From Alphaproteobacteria bacterium (GTDB lineage: Bacteria; Pseudomonadota; Alphaproteobacteria; UBA828): 64,000 nt of DNA. Each line of letters starts with the position of its first letter. The first letter of the stretch is position 1. The translations under genes were made by a program, and so were the position numbers. Of the stretch, positions 43,204 to 51,554 are shown piece by piece. The DNA is taken from contig JAJDUK010000047.1 of NCBI GenBank assembly GCA_022826665.1, forward strand, positions 1 to 64,000, in the 5' to 3' direction. A model generated the notes under the pieces. That model saw only the letters and a list, made by a program, of their open reading frames with translations. It had not been told where the DNA came from and ran no database searches.

Positions 43204-44247
43204 ATGACGGCAGTACCCTCGATGACTAGCCGCGAGCGGGTGCTTGCGGCGCTGAAACGCAAGCCGGTGGATCGCACGCCCGTGTGCAACCCCACCTCGG
43301 TCGCGACGGTGGAGCTGATGGACCTGGTGGACGCGAACTTTCCGTTCGCGAACCGCGACCCGGAGCTGATGGCGCGGCTCGCCGCCACCAGCTACACCGA
43401 GCTCGGCTTCGACAGCATCATGCCGGTCTTCTCGATCATCCAGGAATCGTCGGCGCTCGGCTGTAAGATGCAGTGGGAGCAGAAGGACAACTGGCCGACC
43501 GTGCGCATGCGCGAGCCGATCTGGGAGGACGTCGACGACATCCGCATTCCCAACGACTTCCTCCTGCACCCGGACATGGCTTGCGTGATCGAGGGGATCC
43601 GCATGCTGCGCCGCGAGTTCGGCGACGAGGTCGCGATCATCGGCAAGACCATGGGGCCGTGGACCCTCGGCTATCACTGCTTCGGGGTGGAGCCCTTCCT
43701 GCTCATGTCGCTCGACGATCCGGGCAAGACCAAGCTCGCGCTCGACCGCATGAAGGAGGCGACGATCGTCTTCGGGCTGGCACAGATCGAGGCGGGCGCA
43801 GATGCGCTCACCGTCCCCGATCACGCCACCGGCGATCTGGTGAGCGCCGACTACTACAAGCGCTTCCTCAGGGACCTTCACATCGAGTTCGTGGAGCGCC
43901 TTCCGGTGCCGCTTATCCTCCACATCTGCGGGCGCACCGTGGACCGCATGGGCTATATCGCAGAGACCGGGATCGCCGCCTTCCACTTCGATTCCAAGAA
44001 CGCACCGTCCGAGTCCATGGCGGCGATGGACGACAGGGTGTCGCTGGTCGGCAACATCAACAACCCCGAGACGCTGTTCGCCAAAGGGCCGGAGGACGTG
44101 CGCAAAGAGGTCTACGCCAATCTCGACGCCGGCGTGCAGGGAGTCGGGCCGGAATGCGCCATCCCGCTCCAGACCTCGGTCGAAAACCTGCGCGAGATTC
44201 CGCTGGCGGTGCGCGACTGGCATGCCGAGCATGGTCGCTCGCACTAA
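43204..44247 (+). CDS. URO-D-family corrinoid methyltransferase (MtaA/CmuA/MtvB-like)
   Basis: A 347-residue uroporphyrinogen-decarboxylase-fold methyltransferase. The zinc-binding set of MtaA-type enzymes is present: His240-x-Cys242 (LHICGRT) and Cys318 (GPECAIPL). MTSRERVLAALKRKPVDRTPV is the standard family start. Such proteins move methyl groups between a substrate (methoxy-aromatic, chloromethane, coenzyme M) and a corrinoid protein. It is not HemE because the zinc motif is retained and the gene lies beside a corrinoid protein. It is probably the substrate:corrinoid step (MT-I). Confidence 0.83.
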   Translation: MTAVPSMTSRERVLAALKRKPVDRTPVCNPTSVATVELMDLVDANFPFANRDPELMARLAATSYTELGFDSIMPVFSIIQESSALGCKMQWEQKDNWPTVRMREPIWEDVDDIRIPNDFLLHPDMACVIEGIRMLRREFGDEVAIIGKTMGPWTLGYHCFGVEPFLLMSLDDPGKTKLALDRMKEATIVFGLAQIEAGADALTVPDHATGDLVSADYYKRFLRDLHIEFVERLPVPLILHICGRTVDRMGYIAETGIAAFHFDSKNAPSESMAAMDDRVSLVGNINNPETLFAKGPEDVRKEVYANLDAGVQGVGPECAIPLQTSVENLREIPLAVRDWHAEHGRSH

Positions 44248-44287
44248 GGCCCTGTGACACCCTGTCCGTTTCACCACTGAGTCCCCG

Positions 44288-45037
44288 ATGGCTGAGCTTG
44301 CCGACATCGCCAACGCGGTGATCCGCGACGAGATCGAGGAGTTTCTCGAGCGCCCGGACGAGATCGAGCGCAACGTCGCGCTGTTCGCGCGCGTGCGGCC
44401 CGAGATGCAGGACATCGCTGCCGCGTTGATCGAGGGCGACAATCACACGGTGGACGCGCTCACCGCCAAGGCCCTGGAGGAGGGCACCGAGGCGCTGGAG
44501 ATCATGGACGACGGTTTGATCGCTGGCATGGGCATCGTCGGCATCAAGTTCCGCGAGAATTTCATCTTTGTGCCCGAGGTGCTGGCGTGCGCGCGTGCGA
44601 TGAAGGCGGGCATGGCCCATATCGAGCCGATCCTGTCGGCCTCGGGCGTCGAGCCCATCGGCACCGTGATCATGGGCACGGTCAAGGGCGACCTCCACGA
44701 CATCGGCAAGAACCTCTGCATCATGATGCTTTCCGGCGCGGGCTTCGACGTGGTCGACCTCGGCGTGGACACGTCGGAAGACGAGTTCATCGCCGCGTTG
44801 GAGGAACACGGGGCGCCGATCATGGGCATGTCCGCGCTGCTGACCACGACGATGCCGAACATGGGCAAGACCATCGAGGCGCTGATCGATGCCGACATCC
44901 GCGATGACGTGATGGTAATGGTGGGGGGCGCGCCGGTGACCCAGGAGTTCGCCGACGACATGGGCGCCGACGGCTATGGCAAGGACGCGCTCTCCTGCGT
45001 GGCGCTCGCCAAGAAGCTGATGGAAGAGCGCGGTTAG
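44288..45037 (+). CDS. Methyl-transfer corrinoid protein (MtbC/MtaC-like)
   Basis: A 249-residue B12-binding protein. Residues about 40-120 form the helical cap domain. GDLHDIG carries His137, the lower cobalt ligand, in the DxHxxG motif. GFDVVDLGVDTSEDEF, GMSALLTTTMPNM and MVMVGGAPV complete the Rossmann B12 fold. It has about 35 residues more at the N-terminus than typical MtaC. It shuttles the methyl group on cobalt between the two methyltransferases encoded on either side. Confidence 0.9.
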   Translation: MAELADIANAVIRDEIEEFLERPDEIERNVALFARVRPEMQDIAAALIEGDNHTVDALTAKALEEGTEALEIMDDGLIAGMGIVGIKFRENFIFVPEVLACARAMKAGMAHIEPILSASGVEPIGTVIMGTVKGDLHDIGKNLCIMMLSGAGFDVVDLGVDTSEDEFIAALEEHGAPIMGMSALLTTTMPNMGKTIEALIDADIRDDVMVMVGGAPVTQEFADDMGADGYGKDALSCVALAKKLMEERG

Positions 45038-45045
45038 GCCGGCCG

Positions 45046-47040
45046 TTGCCGAAGATCAGCCAAGAGGACTATCAGCAGCGACTGGATCGGCTCACCGAGA
45101 TCTTTGCGGATATCGTGAGCCACGCCGACGAGCAAGCCGCGCACCGCTGCCCCTACCGCGACGCGCGCGACCGGTGCACTGCGGCGTTCTCGTGCGGCAA
45201 CCAGATTCCCGCCGTGGAGAGGGGCGAGCCCGCCACCTGCGGCCACGACGGCACCTTCGACTACAGCCTGGCGTGGGAAACGGATCCGGCCACCCGCGAA
45301 CGCGCGAAGACGAAGCTCAGCGCGATCAAGCGAGCCGCCGCCGCGCGGCGGGAGGGTGAGACGCTACCGACGGGGCCCGGCACCGTCTCCCACGACGGCA
45401 AGACCCAGCCGCTCGCCATCGGCATGACGCTCTTCGACTGCGCCGACGAGCTTGCCGTCGAGGTGCCGACCTCATGCCAGCGCAATGGCCGCTGCCACGA
45501 GTGCGTGGTCGAGGTGAGCGCGGGTGAGGCCGCGCTTTGCGCCCGCACCGAGGCCGAGGGATTCCTGCGCGCCCCTTACCGCCTCGCCTGCCAGGCGATT
45601 GTCGAGCGCGACGACATCGACGTGGCGTTCGCGCCGCTCCGCCGCCGTCCGCGCATCCTGGTGCGTGCCCATGCTGATGCCGCGGCCGCGCCCAAGGTGT
45701 TGGACCCCCTCGTCACCCGGCGAGGCGACGATGTGCTCTACAACGGCGAGGTGATCGACCGGTATCGGGGACACGTGCTCGGGCTCGCGGTCGATCTCGG
45801 CACCACGACGGTGGTGCTGGATTTCGTCGATCTGGAGACCGGAAAGAGCGTGCACAGTGCCGCCTTCGAGAACCCGCAGGCCTTCGGCGGCAGCGACGTG
45901 ATGCACCGCATCTCCTACGACCGCGACGACAAGGCAGGCGAACTGCAGAAGGCCGCAGCGTCGGCCATCAACCGCGCCATCGTTGACGGCTGCGCTAGGC
46001 TCGGCACCAACCGCCAGGCGATCTACGAGATCGTGGTCGCCGCCAACTCCACCATGCGCGACATCCTGTTCAAGCTGGATGTGCAGGGGATCGGCCAGAA
46101 ACCCTACAAGTCCTCCATCGAGCACGCCTTCCTCGCCGGCGAGCGCGCGAATACCGCGCTCAGCGCCCGCGCGCTGCGGCTGGGCCTGCGCGCCAACCGC
46201 GCCGCCCGCGTCTACGGCCTGCCGCTCATCGCGAGCCATGTGGGGGGCGATGCGGCAGCCGCCCTCGTGGCGCTGGAGGAGGGCTTCGCCGACGCCGAGA
46301 CCGCGATGCTGGTGGACATGGGCACCAACACCGAGGTCGTGGTGAAGCACCGGGGGCGGATGCTCGCCGCCTCGTGCCCGGCGGGGCCGGCGTTCGAGGG
46401 CGGGCTGGTGCGCTACGGCATGCCGGCCTGCGACGGTGCGATCGAAGCGGTCCGCCTCAGCGAAGACGGCGAAGCCGCCTACGAGACCATCGGCGGCAAG
46501 GAACCGCTGGGCCTCTGCGGCTCTGGTTTGATCGATTTGCTGGCGGAACTTCGGCGGAGTGACGTGCTCACCGCCAAGGGCGTCTTCACCGCGGACCGCA
46601 AGCAGAGGGAGATGACCGTGGTGCCCGAGCAGGGGATCACCTTCTCCAAGGAGGACGCCAGCAATCTTGGTCAGGCCAAGGCCGCCAACTACTGCGGTCA
46701 GTACATCGTCATGCGCGCGCTGGGTGTCGATCCCGCCGATGTCGAGTGCCTCTATCTCGCCGGCGGCTTCGCCAACTACGTGCACGTGCGCAACGCCCAG
46801 TCCATCGGCCTGCTGGCGCCGGTGCCGGAGGAACGCGTCGTCAAGGCCGGCAACGCGGCAGCGCGCGGCGCCCGGGCGATCCTGCTCTCGGCCACCCGGC
46901 GGCACGCGCTGGAGCGCGAGGTCCAGGCCATCGAGCATATCGAGCTGGAGACCACGCCCGACTTCTTCGACCTCTTCGTGGATGGCTGCCAGTTCAAGCC
47001 GATGCCAACACACCTCGTGCCGGAAGGAACCGCCGCATGA
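45046..47040 (+). CDS. Corrinoid-protein reductive activator (RACo-type ferredoxin-ASKHA)
   Basis: A 664-residue activator. A 2Fe-2S ferredoxin domain has Cys144-x5-Cys150-x2-Cys153 and Cys182. It is followed by the DUF4445 ASKHA ATPase region with LAVDLGTTTVVLDFVD, ETAMLVDMGTNTEVVVK, GLCGSGLIDLLAELR and LYLAGGFANYVHVRNAQSIGL. Such proteins use ATP to re-reduce cob(II)alamin when the corrinoid protein is inactivated. An added N-terminal region with Cys35, Cys44, Cys50 and Cys65 is unusual and may hold another metal centre. It starts on TTG and overlaps the next gene (ATGA). Confidence 0.87.
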   Translation: MPKISQEDYQQRLDRLTEIFADIVSHADEQAAHRCPYRDARDRCTAAFSCGNQIPAVERGEPATCGHDGTFDYSLAWETDPATRERAKTKLSAIKRAAAARREGETLPTGPGTVSHDGKTQPLAIGMTLFDCADELAVEVPTSCQRNGRCHECVVEVSAGEAALCARTEAEGFLRAPYRLACQAIVERDDIDVAFAPLRRRPRILVRAHADAAAAPKVLDPLVTRRGDDVLYNGEVIDRYRGHVLGLAVDLGTTTVVLDFVDLETGKSVHSAAFENPQAFGGSDVMHRISYDRDDKAGELQKAAASAINRAIVDGCARLGTNRQAIYEIVVAANSTMRDILFKLDVQGIGQKPYKSSIEHAFLAGERANTALSARALRLGLRANRAARVYGLPLIASHVGGDAAAALVALEEGFADAETAMLVDMGTNTEVVVKHRGRMLAASCPAGPAFEGGLVRYGMPACDGAIEAVRLSEDGEAAYETIGGKEPLGLCGSGLIDLLAELRRSDVLTAKGVFTADRKQREMTVVPEQGITFSKEDASNLGQAKAANYCGQYIVMRALGVDPADVECLYLAGGFANYVHVRNAQSIGLLAPVPEERVVKAGNAAARGARAILLSATRRHALEREVQAIEHIELETTPDFFDLFVDGCQFKPMPTHLVPEGTAA

Positions 47041-48065
47041 CCACTCCGCCGCTCATCGTCATCGGCGAGAACATCCATTGCACCCGCGTCGCGCTCCGCA
47101 AGGGCAAGCGCATCGCCGAACGCGACGGTGCCGAGGCGATCCTCTACGAGAGTGCAGAGGGCGAAGAACGCGCGCTGCCGGTCACGGCGGAGGCGAAGCG
47201 GACCAAGGACTACGAAGAGGGGCGGGTCAAGCACGTTCAGGTCGCGATCGAGATCGCGATGGAGACGGCCGCGGGCGATCCGGCCGAGGGCCTGCGCTAT
47301 ATCGAGGCGCAGGTCCGCCATCAGGAGCGCGCGGGCGCGGCCTTCCTCGACCTCAATGTCGACGAGATCGCGCCCAAGCTCGCCGTGCAAACCGGCGCCA
47401 TGGCCTGGCTCGCCGCCACGGTGCAAGGGCTCACGGACCTCCCGCTTTCCGTCGACTCCTCCAGCGTCGACGTGATCCGCGCCGGGCTCGAAGCGATCGC
47501 GCCGGCAAAGGTGCGCCCGATGCTCAACTCCGCCTCGCTGGAGCGGCTGGACGCGCTCGACCTCGCGCGCGAGCACGACTGCCGCGTGGTGGTGACCGCC
47601 GCCGGCGAGAAGGGAATGCCGGATGGTGCGGACGAGCGGGTGGCGAACGCCTCCCGCATGGTCGAGGCGGCCCTGGGGCGGGGCTTCGCCGTCGGCGATC
47701 TCTACATCGACCCGCTGGTCTTCCCGATCTCGGTCGACTCCCGCTTCGGCAACCACTGCTTCGACGCGATCCGCGCCTTGCGCGGCCGCTTCGGCGACGA
47801 GGTCCATATCACCGGCGGCATGAGCAACGTCTCGTTCGGGCTGCCGGCCCGCAAGAGCCTCAACGATATGTTCGTCCTGCTCGCGGTGGAGGCCGGCGCC
47901 GACAGCGGCATCCTCGACCCGGTGGCGAGCCCGCCGGAGACGATCCTCGCCATCGACCGCACGGACCCGAACTACAAGCTCGCCGAGGACGTGTTGATGG
48001 GGCGAGACGAGCACTGCATGGAATATATCCGCGCCTGGCGAAAGAGCAGGCGCAAGGCCAAGTGA
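47037..48065 (+). CDS. Methyltetrahydrofolate-type methyltransferase (pterin-binding)
   Basis: A 342-residue DHPS/pterin-binding barrel. IVIGENIHCTR, RYIEAQVRHQERAGAAFLDLNVDEI, LPLSVDSSSVDVIRAGLEAI, RPMLNSASLERLD and GMSNVSFGLPARKSLN are hallmarks of MetH/AcsE/MtvA-type domains (the NVSFGLP loop). It would take the methyl from the corrinoid protein to tetrahydrofolate (MT-II). Its ATG lies in the stop of the activator gene. It completes the four-component set. Confidence 0.87.
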   Translation: MTTPPLIVIGENIHCTRVALRKGKRIAERDGAEAILYESAEGEERALPVTAEAKRTKDYEEGRVKHVQVAIEIAMETAAGDPAEGLRYIEAQVRHQERAGAAFLDLNVDEIAPKLAVQTGAMAWLAATVQGLTDLPLSVDSSSVDVIRAGLEAIAPAKVRPMLNSASLERLDALDLAREHDCRVVVTAAGEKGMPDGADERVANASRMVEAALGRGFAVGDLYIDPLVFPISVDSRFGNHCFDAIRALRGRFGDEVHITGGMSNVSFGLPARKSLNDMFVLLAVEAGADSGILDPVASPPETILAIDRTDPNYKLAEDVLMGRDEHCMEYIRAWRKSRRKAK

Positions 48066-48078
48066 AAAAGAGACACTC

Positions 48079-48480
48079 ATGACCGAGACCGAACGGCCCC
48101 CGCAGATCGAGCCCGCACTCCGCACACTGGCCATGCCCGCCGACGCCAACCCCAACGGCGACATCTTCGGCGGCTGGGTGCTGGCGCAGATGGACCTCGC
48201 CGGCGGCGTCGTGGCGGCGCGGCGCGCCGGCGGGCGCATGGCCACGGTGGCGGTGGAGGCCATGCGCTTCCACGCGCCCATCGCCGTCGGCGACCTCGTG
48301 ACCTGCTACGCCCGGGTGACGAAGACCGGAACGACCTCGATCACCGTCGACATCGAGACCTGGGCGCGCCGGCGACGCGGCACCGAGGAGGTGAGAGTGA
48401 CCGAGGGCACCTTCATCTATGTCGCCATCGACGACAACGGCCGTCCCCGCCCTCTGCCGGAAGAACCGCCGGAGCAGTGA
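48079..48480 (+). CDS. yciA: Acyl-CoA thioesterase, YciA-like
   Basis: A 133-residue hot-dog thioesterase. NPNGDIFGGWVLAQMDLAGGVVAARRAGGR is the conserved catalytic region with Asn and Asp, and VEAMRFHAPIAVGDLVTCYARV the following strand. It hydrolyses acyl-CoAs in the cytosol. It is 13 bp downstream of the methyltransferase but is probably an unrelated housekeeping gene. Confidence 0.9.
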   Translation: MTETERPPQIEPALRTLAMPADANPNGDIFGGWVLAQMDLAGGVVAARRAGGRMATVAVEAMRFHAPIAVGDLVTCYARVTKTGTTSITVDIETWARRRRGTEEVRVTEGTFIYVAIDDNGRPRPLPEEPPEQ

Positions 48481-48501
48481 CGGCAGCGGCGCTCCAGCCG
48501 G

Positions 48502-50037
48502 TCAGGAGCGGGCGCTGACGGTGGGGTCGTTGGCCGGATCGAGGCCGCGGATGACGGTGCAGGGCATCGGCGCGGCGCGGAGCACCTTGCACGCCCGGCT
48601 GGCGTCGTCCTTGTAGAGCCCGAGAAAGCGCGCCCGATAGAGGGTGCTGCGTCCGTCTGCGAGAGGCACCAGGGTCGCCGTCGCATCGCTGAGGAGCGGA
48701 GCGCGCACCGATGCTCGGCGCATGGCGATCTCCGCTGCAGTGACCGACTCGTAGGCGCCCACCTGGATGGCCCAGGGGCCGCCCACCGCCGGTGCTGCTG
48801 CTGCGAACGTCTTTGCCGGAGACGGCGCTGGGGTCTCGACCGCCGGCTGCGCGGCCGCAGGCGCTGCGACCTCGGACGGCTCGGCACCGGGCTTCAGCGG
48901 CGGGGGCTGGGGAGGCGGCGGGACCGTAGCGACCTCGATCGGTGTCCCCGGTGCGCGCGGGGCCGGCGGCGGGTCCTCGGCGGTCTCAATTGGCTCGGGC
49001 GGCGGCGCCGCGTCGCCTTCGACCAGATCGGGCGGCTCGGCCGCGGCAACCATGATGGCCGCCGGCTTGAAGCGCGGCGCCGGCGCGGCGAGTCCGGAGC
49101 CTCCCGGTGGGCGCGGAATGCCCGCGTAACGCACGCGGCCGCGTTTGGCGTCGTTCTCGGCGATGCGCGTGAAGCCGAGGTCGAGGAGGTTGGACATGTG
49201 GGCATTGCGTGAGCGCGCCGTCTTGCCGCCGAAGACCACGGCGATGACCCGTCGGCCGTCCCGCTCCGCCGAGGCCACGAGGTTGAAGCCCGAGGCGCGG
49301 ATATAGCCGGTCTTGATGCCGTCCATGCCGCGATAACGGCTGAGCAGCCGATTGGGCGAGCGATGCTCGCGTCCGCGATAGCGGAAGCGCCTGTCGTCGA
49401 AATAGTGGTAGCGATCCGGGAAGTCGCGCATGAGCGCCTGGGCGAGGCGGGCCATGTCCCGCGCCGTGCTGCGCTGCTTTCGGTTCGGCAGGCCGGATGC
49501 ATTGCGGAAAGTGGTTCGGGACATGCCGAGCGCCTTGGCCTTCCTGGTCATCTTCCTGGCGAACTCGACCTCCGTGCCACCCAGCGCCTCGGCGACCACC
49601 ACGGCGATATCGTTCGCCGACTTGACGACCAGCGCCTTGATCGCGTCCTCGACACGGATCGTCGAACCGGCCCGCAGCCCGAGCTTGGAGGGCGACTGCC
49701 CCGCCGCCCGCTTCGAGACCTTCAGCTTCGAATCAAGGCTGAGCTTCCCGTTGTCGACCGCCTCGAAGAGCAGATAGAGGGTCATCATCTTGGTAAGCGA
49801 GGCTGGATACCGCCTTATATCGGCGTTGCGTGAGCGCAGAACCTCGCCGGTTTCTGCGTCGATGACGATGGAGGCGTAGCGCGCGTGCGCTTCTTCGGCG
49901 GCGAAGACCTGCGATATGACGAGGATGCAGAGCGCGAGTGCGAGACTGAGGACGATCGAGCCCGGACGCAAAGTTCTTCTTCTTCGCCGTGTTCCCACGC
50001 CCGCCCCGCCGCTGCCGCCAGCGAATCGACTGAACAC
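48502..50037 (-). CDS. D-alanyl-D-alanine carboxypeptidase with C-terminal SPOR domain
   Basis: A 511-residue S11 peptidase. After a basic N-terminus, a hydrophobic segment (residues 25-47) exports it. The active-site motifs are Ser80-L-T-Lys83, Ser140-A-Asn142 and Lys242-T-Gly244. A long Pro/Ala-rich linker (about 320-425) leads to a SPOR-like domain (WAIQVGAYESVTAAEIA) at the C-terminus, an architecture common in alphaproteobacteria. It trims peptidoglycan pentapeptides; SPOR would target denuded glycan at division sites. It starts on GTG. Confidence 0.9.
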   Translation of the reverse strand: MFSRFAGGSGGAGVGTRRRRRTLRPGSIVLSLALALCILVISQVFAAEEAHARYASIVIDAETGEVLRSRNADIRRYPASLTKMMTLYLLFEAVDNGKLSLDSKLKVSKRAAGQSPSKLGLRAGSTIRVEDAIKALVVKSANDIAVVVAEALGGTEVEFARKMTRKAKALGMSRTTFRNASGLPNRKQRSTARDMARLAQALMRDFPDRYHYFDDRRFRYRGREHRSPNRLLSRYRGMDGIKTGYIRASGFNLVASAERDGRRVIAVVFGGKTARSRNAHMSNLLDLGFTRIAENDAKRGRVRYAGIPRPPGGSGLAAPAPRFKPAAIMVAAAEPPDLVEGDAAPPPEPIETAEDPPPAPRAPGTPIEVATVPPPPQPPPLKPGAEPSEVAAPAAAQPAVETPAPSPAKTFAAAAPAVGGPWAIQVGAYESVTAAEIAMRRASVRAPLLSDATATLVPLADGRSTLYRARFLGLYKDDASRACKVLRAAPMPCTVIRGLDPANDPTVSARS

Positions 50038-50159
50038 TCTTTATGGGTTGTCGGTAGTACGCCCGTCAAGCACGAGCTGTGGAAAAGGGTCTGGAAGTGC
50101 TTGATTCAGCGCAATCTCTGCCTGGCCTGGAGGCCTGCGTATGCTGTGGACAACGCGGA

Positions 50160-51554
50160 TTAGAAGTCGGGCGGCTCGACCCCGCTCGCCCGTAGCTGAG
50201 CGGCGAGATCCATCTTCATGCACTCCAGCGCTGCGGCGTCTTCCGCCTCGCAGCGCACCACCAGCATGGGCTGGGTGTTCGATGCGCGCAGCAGCCACCA
50301 GCCGTCCGGGCTCTCGGCCCTCACGCCGTCGATGGCGGTGAACGTCGCACCCGCAGCCGCGAGCCGGTTTCCAATATCGTCGGCGACCCGGAACTTGCGC
50401 TCGTCCGGACAGGGAAAGCGGACCTCGGGCGTGCTCACCGGTTGCGGCAGTTCGGCCCGCAAGGCTGCGAGCGAGCGCCCCTCGCCGGCGACCAGCTTGA
50501 GCAGGCGGAGAGCGGCGTAGAGCGCATCGTCGAAGCCGTAGTAGCGGTCGGCGAAGAAAATGTGGCCGCTCATCTCGCCTGCGAGCGGCGCGCCGCACTC
50601 GGCCATCTTCGCCTTGATCGGCGCATGGCCCGTGCGCCACATCAGCGGCGTGCCGCCCAGGCGGGCGATCTCGTCGAAGAGGACCCGGCTCGCCTTGACG
50701 TCGCCGATGACGGTCGAGCAGGGCCGTTCGCGCAGCACCTCGCGCGCGAGCAGGGCCACCAGCTGATCGCCCCAGAGGATTGCGCCGGCTCCGTCCACGA
50801 CCCCAATGCGGTCGCCGTCGCCATCGAAGGCAATACCGAGATCGCAGCGCTCGGCCCGCACCGTCTCGATCAGCTGCGCCAGGTTCTCGGGCACCGTGGG
50901 GTCCGGGTGGTGGGCGGGGAAGGTCCCGTCGACCGCATCGTTCAGCAGGATGTGACGGCCCGAGAGGCCGCTCACCAGCGCGCCGAGCACCGCGCCGGCG
51001 GCCCCGTTGCCGGCATCCCACGCGACGACGAATGGTTGTTCCACTGCCTCGGTGAGAAGACGGGCGATGTAGGCGTCGCGGACGTCGTCATCCTCCGTCG
51101 CCCTGCCGGCGCCCTCGGCAAACGTGCCGTCCTGCACGATGAGCGCCAGCGCCTCGATGTCGGCGCCATGAAACGGCCCTCCGCCCAGCACCATCTTGAC
51201 ACCGTTGTAGGCCGGCGGGTTGTGCGAGCCCGTAATCATCATCCCGCCGTCGCACCGGCGGTCGTGGACGGCGAAATAGAGCATCGGCGTCGGGCCCGCG
51301 CCGATGCGAAGAACGTCGGCGCCAGCAGCGCTCAACCCCTCGACGAGATGGGCTTCCAGCTCCGGCGAGCTCAGCCGGCCATCGCGTCCCACACAGATCT
51401 TCGGTGGCTGATCGATGGTTGCACGGTGTCGCGCGATAGTGGCGAAACCCCGGCCGACGGCTGCCATGTCGGCCCCGCTCAGCGTCTCGCCGACGATGCC
51501 CCTGATGTCGTAGGCGCCGAGGATCGCCGGGTCGAGCGTATGCTCCGCGCTCAT
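50160..51554 (-). CDS. Phosphomannomutase/phosphoglucomutase
   Basis: A 464-residue alpha-D-phosphohexomutase. The phosphoserine is Ser110 in MMITGSHNPPAYNG, the magnesium loop is GIAFDGDGDRIGVVD, the sugar-binding loop GEMSGHIFF, and the phosphate loop RASNTQPMLVVR. The family (AlgC/ManB) interconverts hexose 6- and 1-phosphates. Its start overlaps the ugd stop by 4 bp, so the two are co-translated, and it feeds nucleotide-sugar synthesis. Confidence 0.92.
   Translation of the reverse strand: MSAEHTLDPAILGAYDIRGIVGETLSGADMAAVGRGFATIARHRATIDQPPKICVGRDGRLSSPELEAHLVEGLSAAGADVLRIGAGPTPMLYFAVHDRRCDGGMMITGSHNPPAYNGVKMVLGGGPFHGADIEALALIVQDGTFAEGAGRATEDDDVRDAYIARLLTEAVEQPFVVAWDAGNGAAGAVLGALVSGLSGRHILLNDAVDGTFPAHHPDPTVPENLAQLIETVRAERCDLGIAFDGDGDRIGVVDGAGAILWGDQLVALLAREVLRERPCSTVIGDVKASRVLFDEIARLGGTPLMWRTGHAPIKAKMAECGAPLAGEMSGHIFFADRYYGFDDALYAALRLLKLVAGEGRSLAALRAELPQPVSTPEVRFPCPDERKFRVADDIGNRLAAAGATFTAIDGVRAESPDGWWLLRASNTQPMLVVRCEAEDAAALECMKMDLAAQLRASGVEPPDF

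Noticed and set aside
43204-44247. hemE (uroporphyrinogen decarboxylase)
   Set aside because: The His-x-Cys and later Cys zinc motif and the adjacent corrinoid gene indicate a corrinoid methyltransferase.
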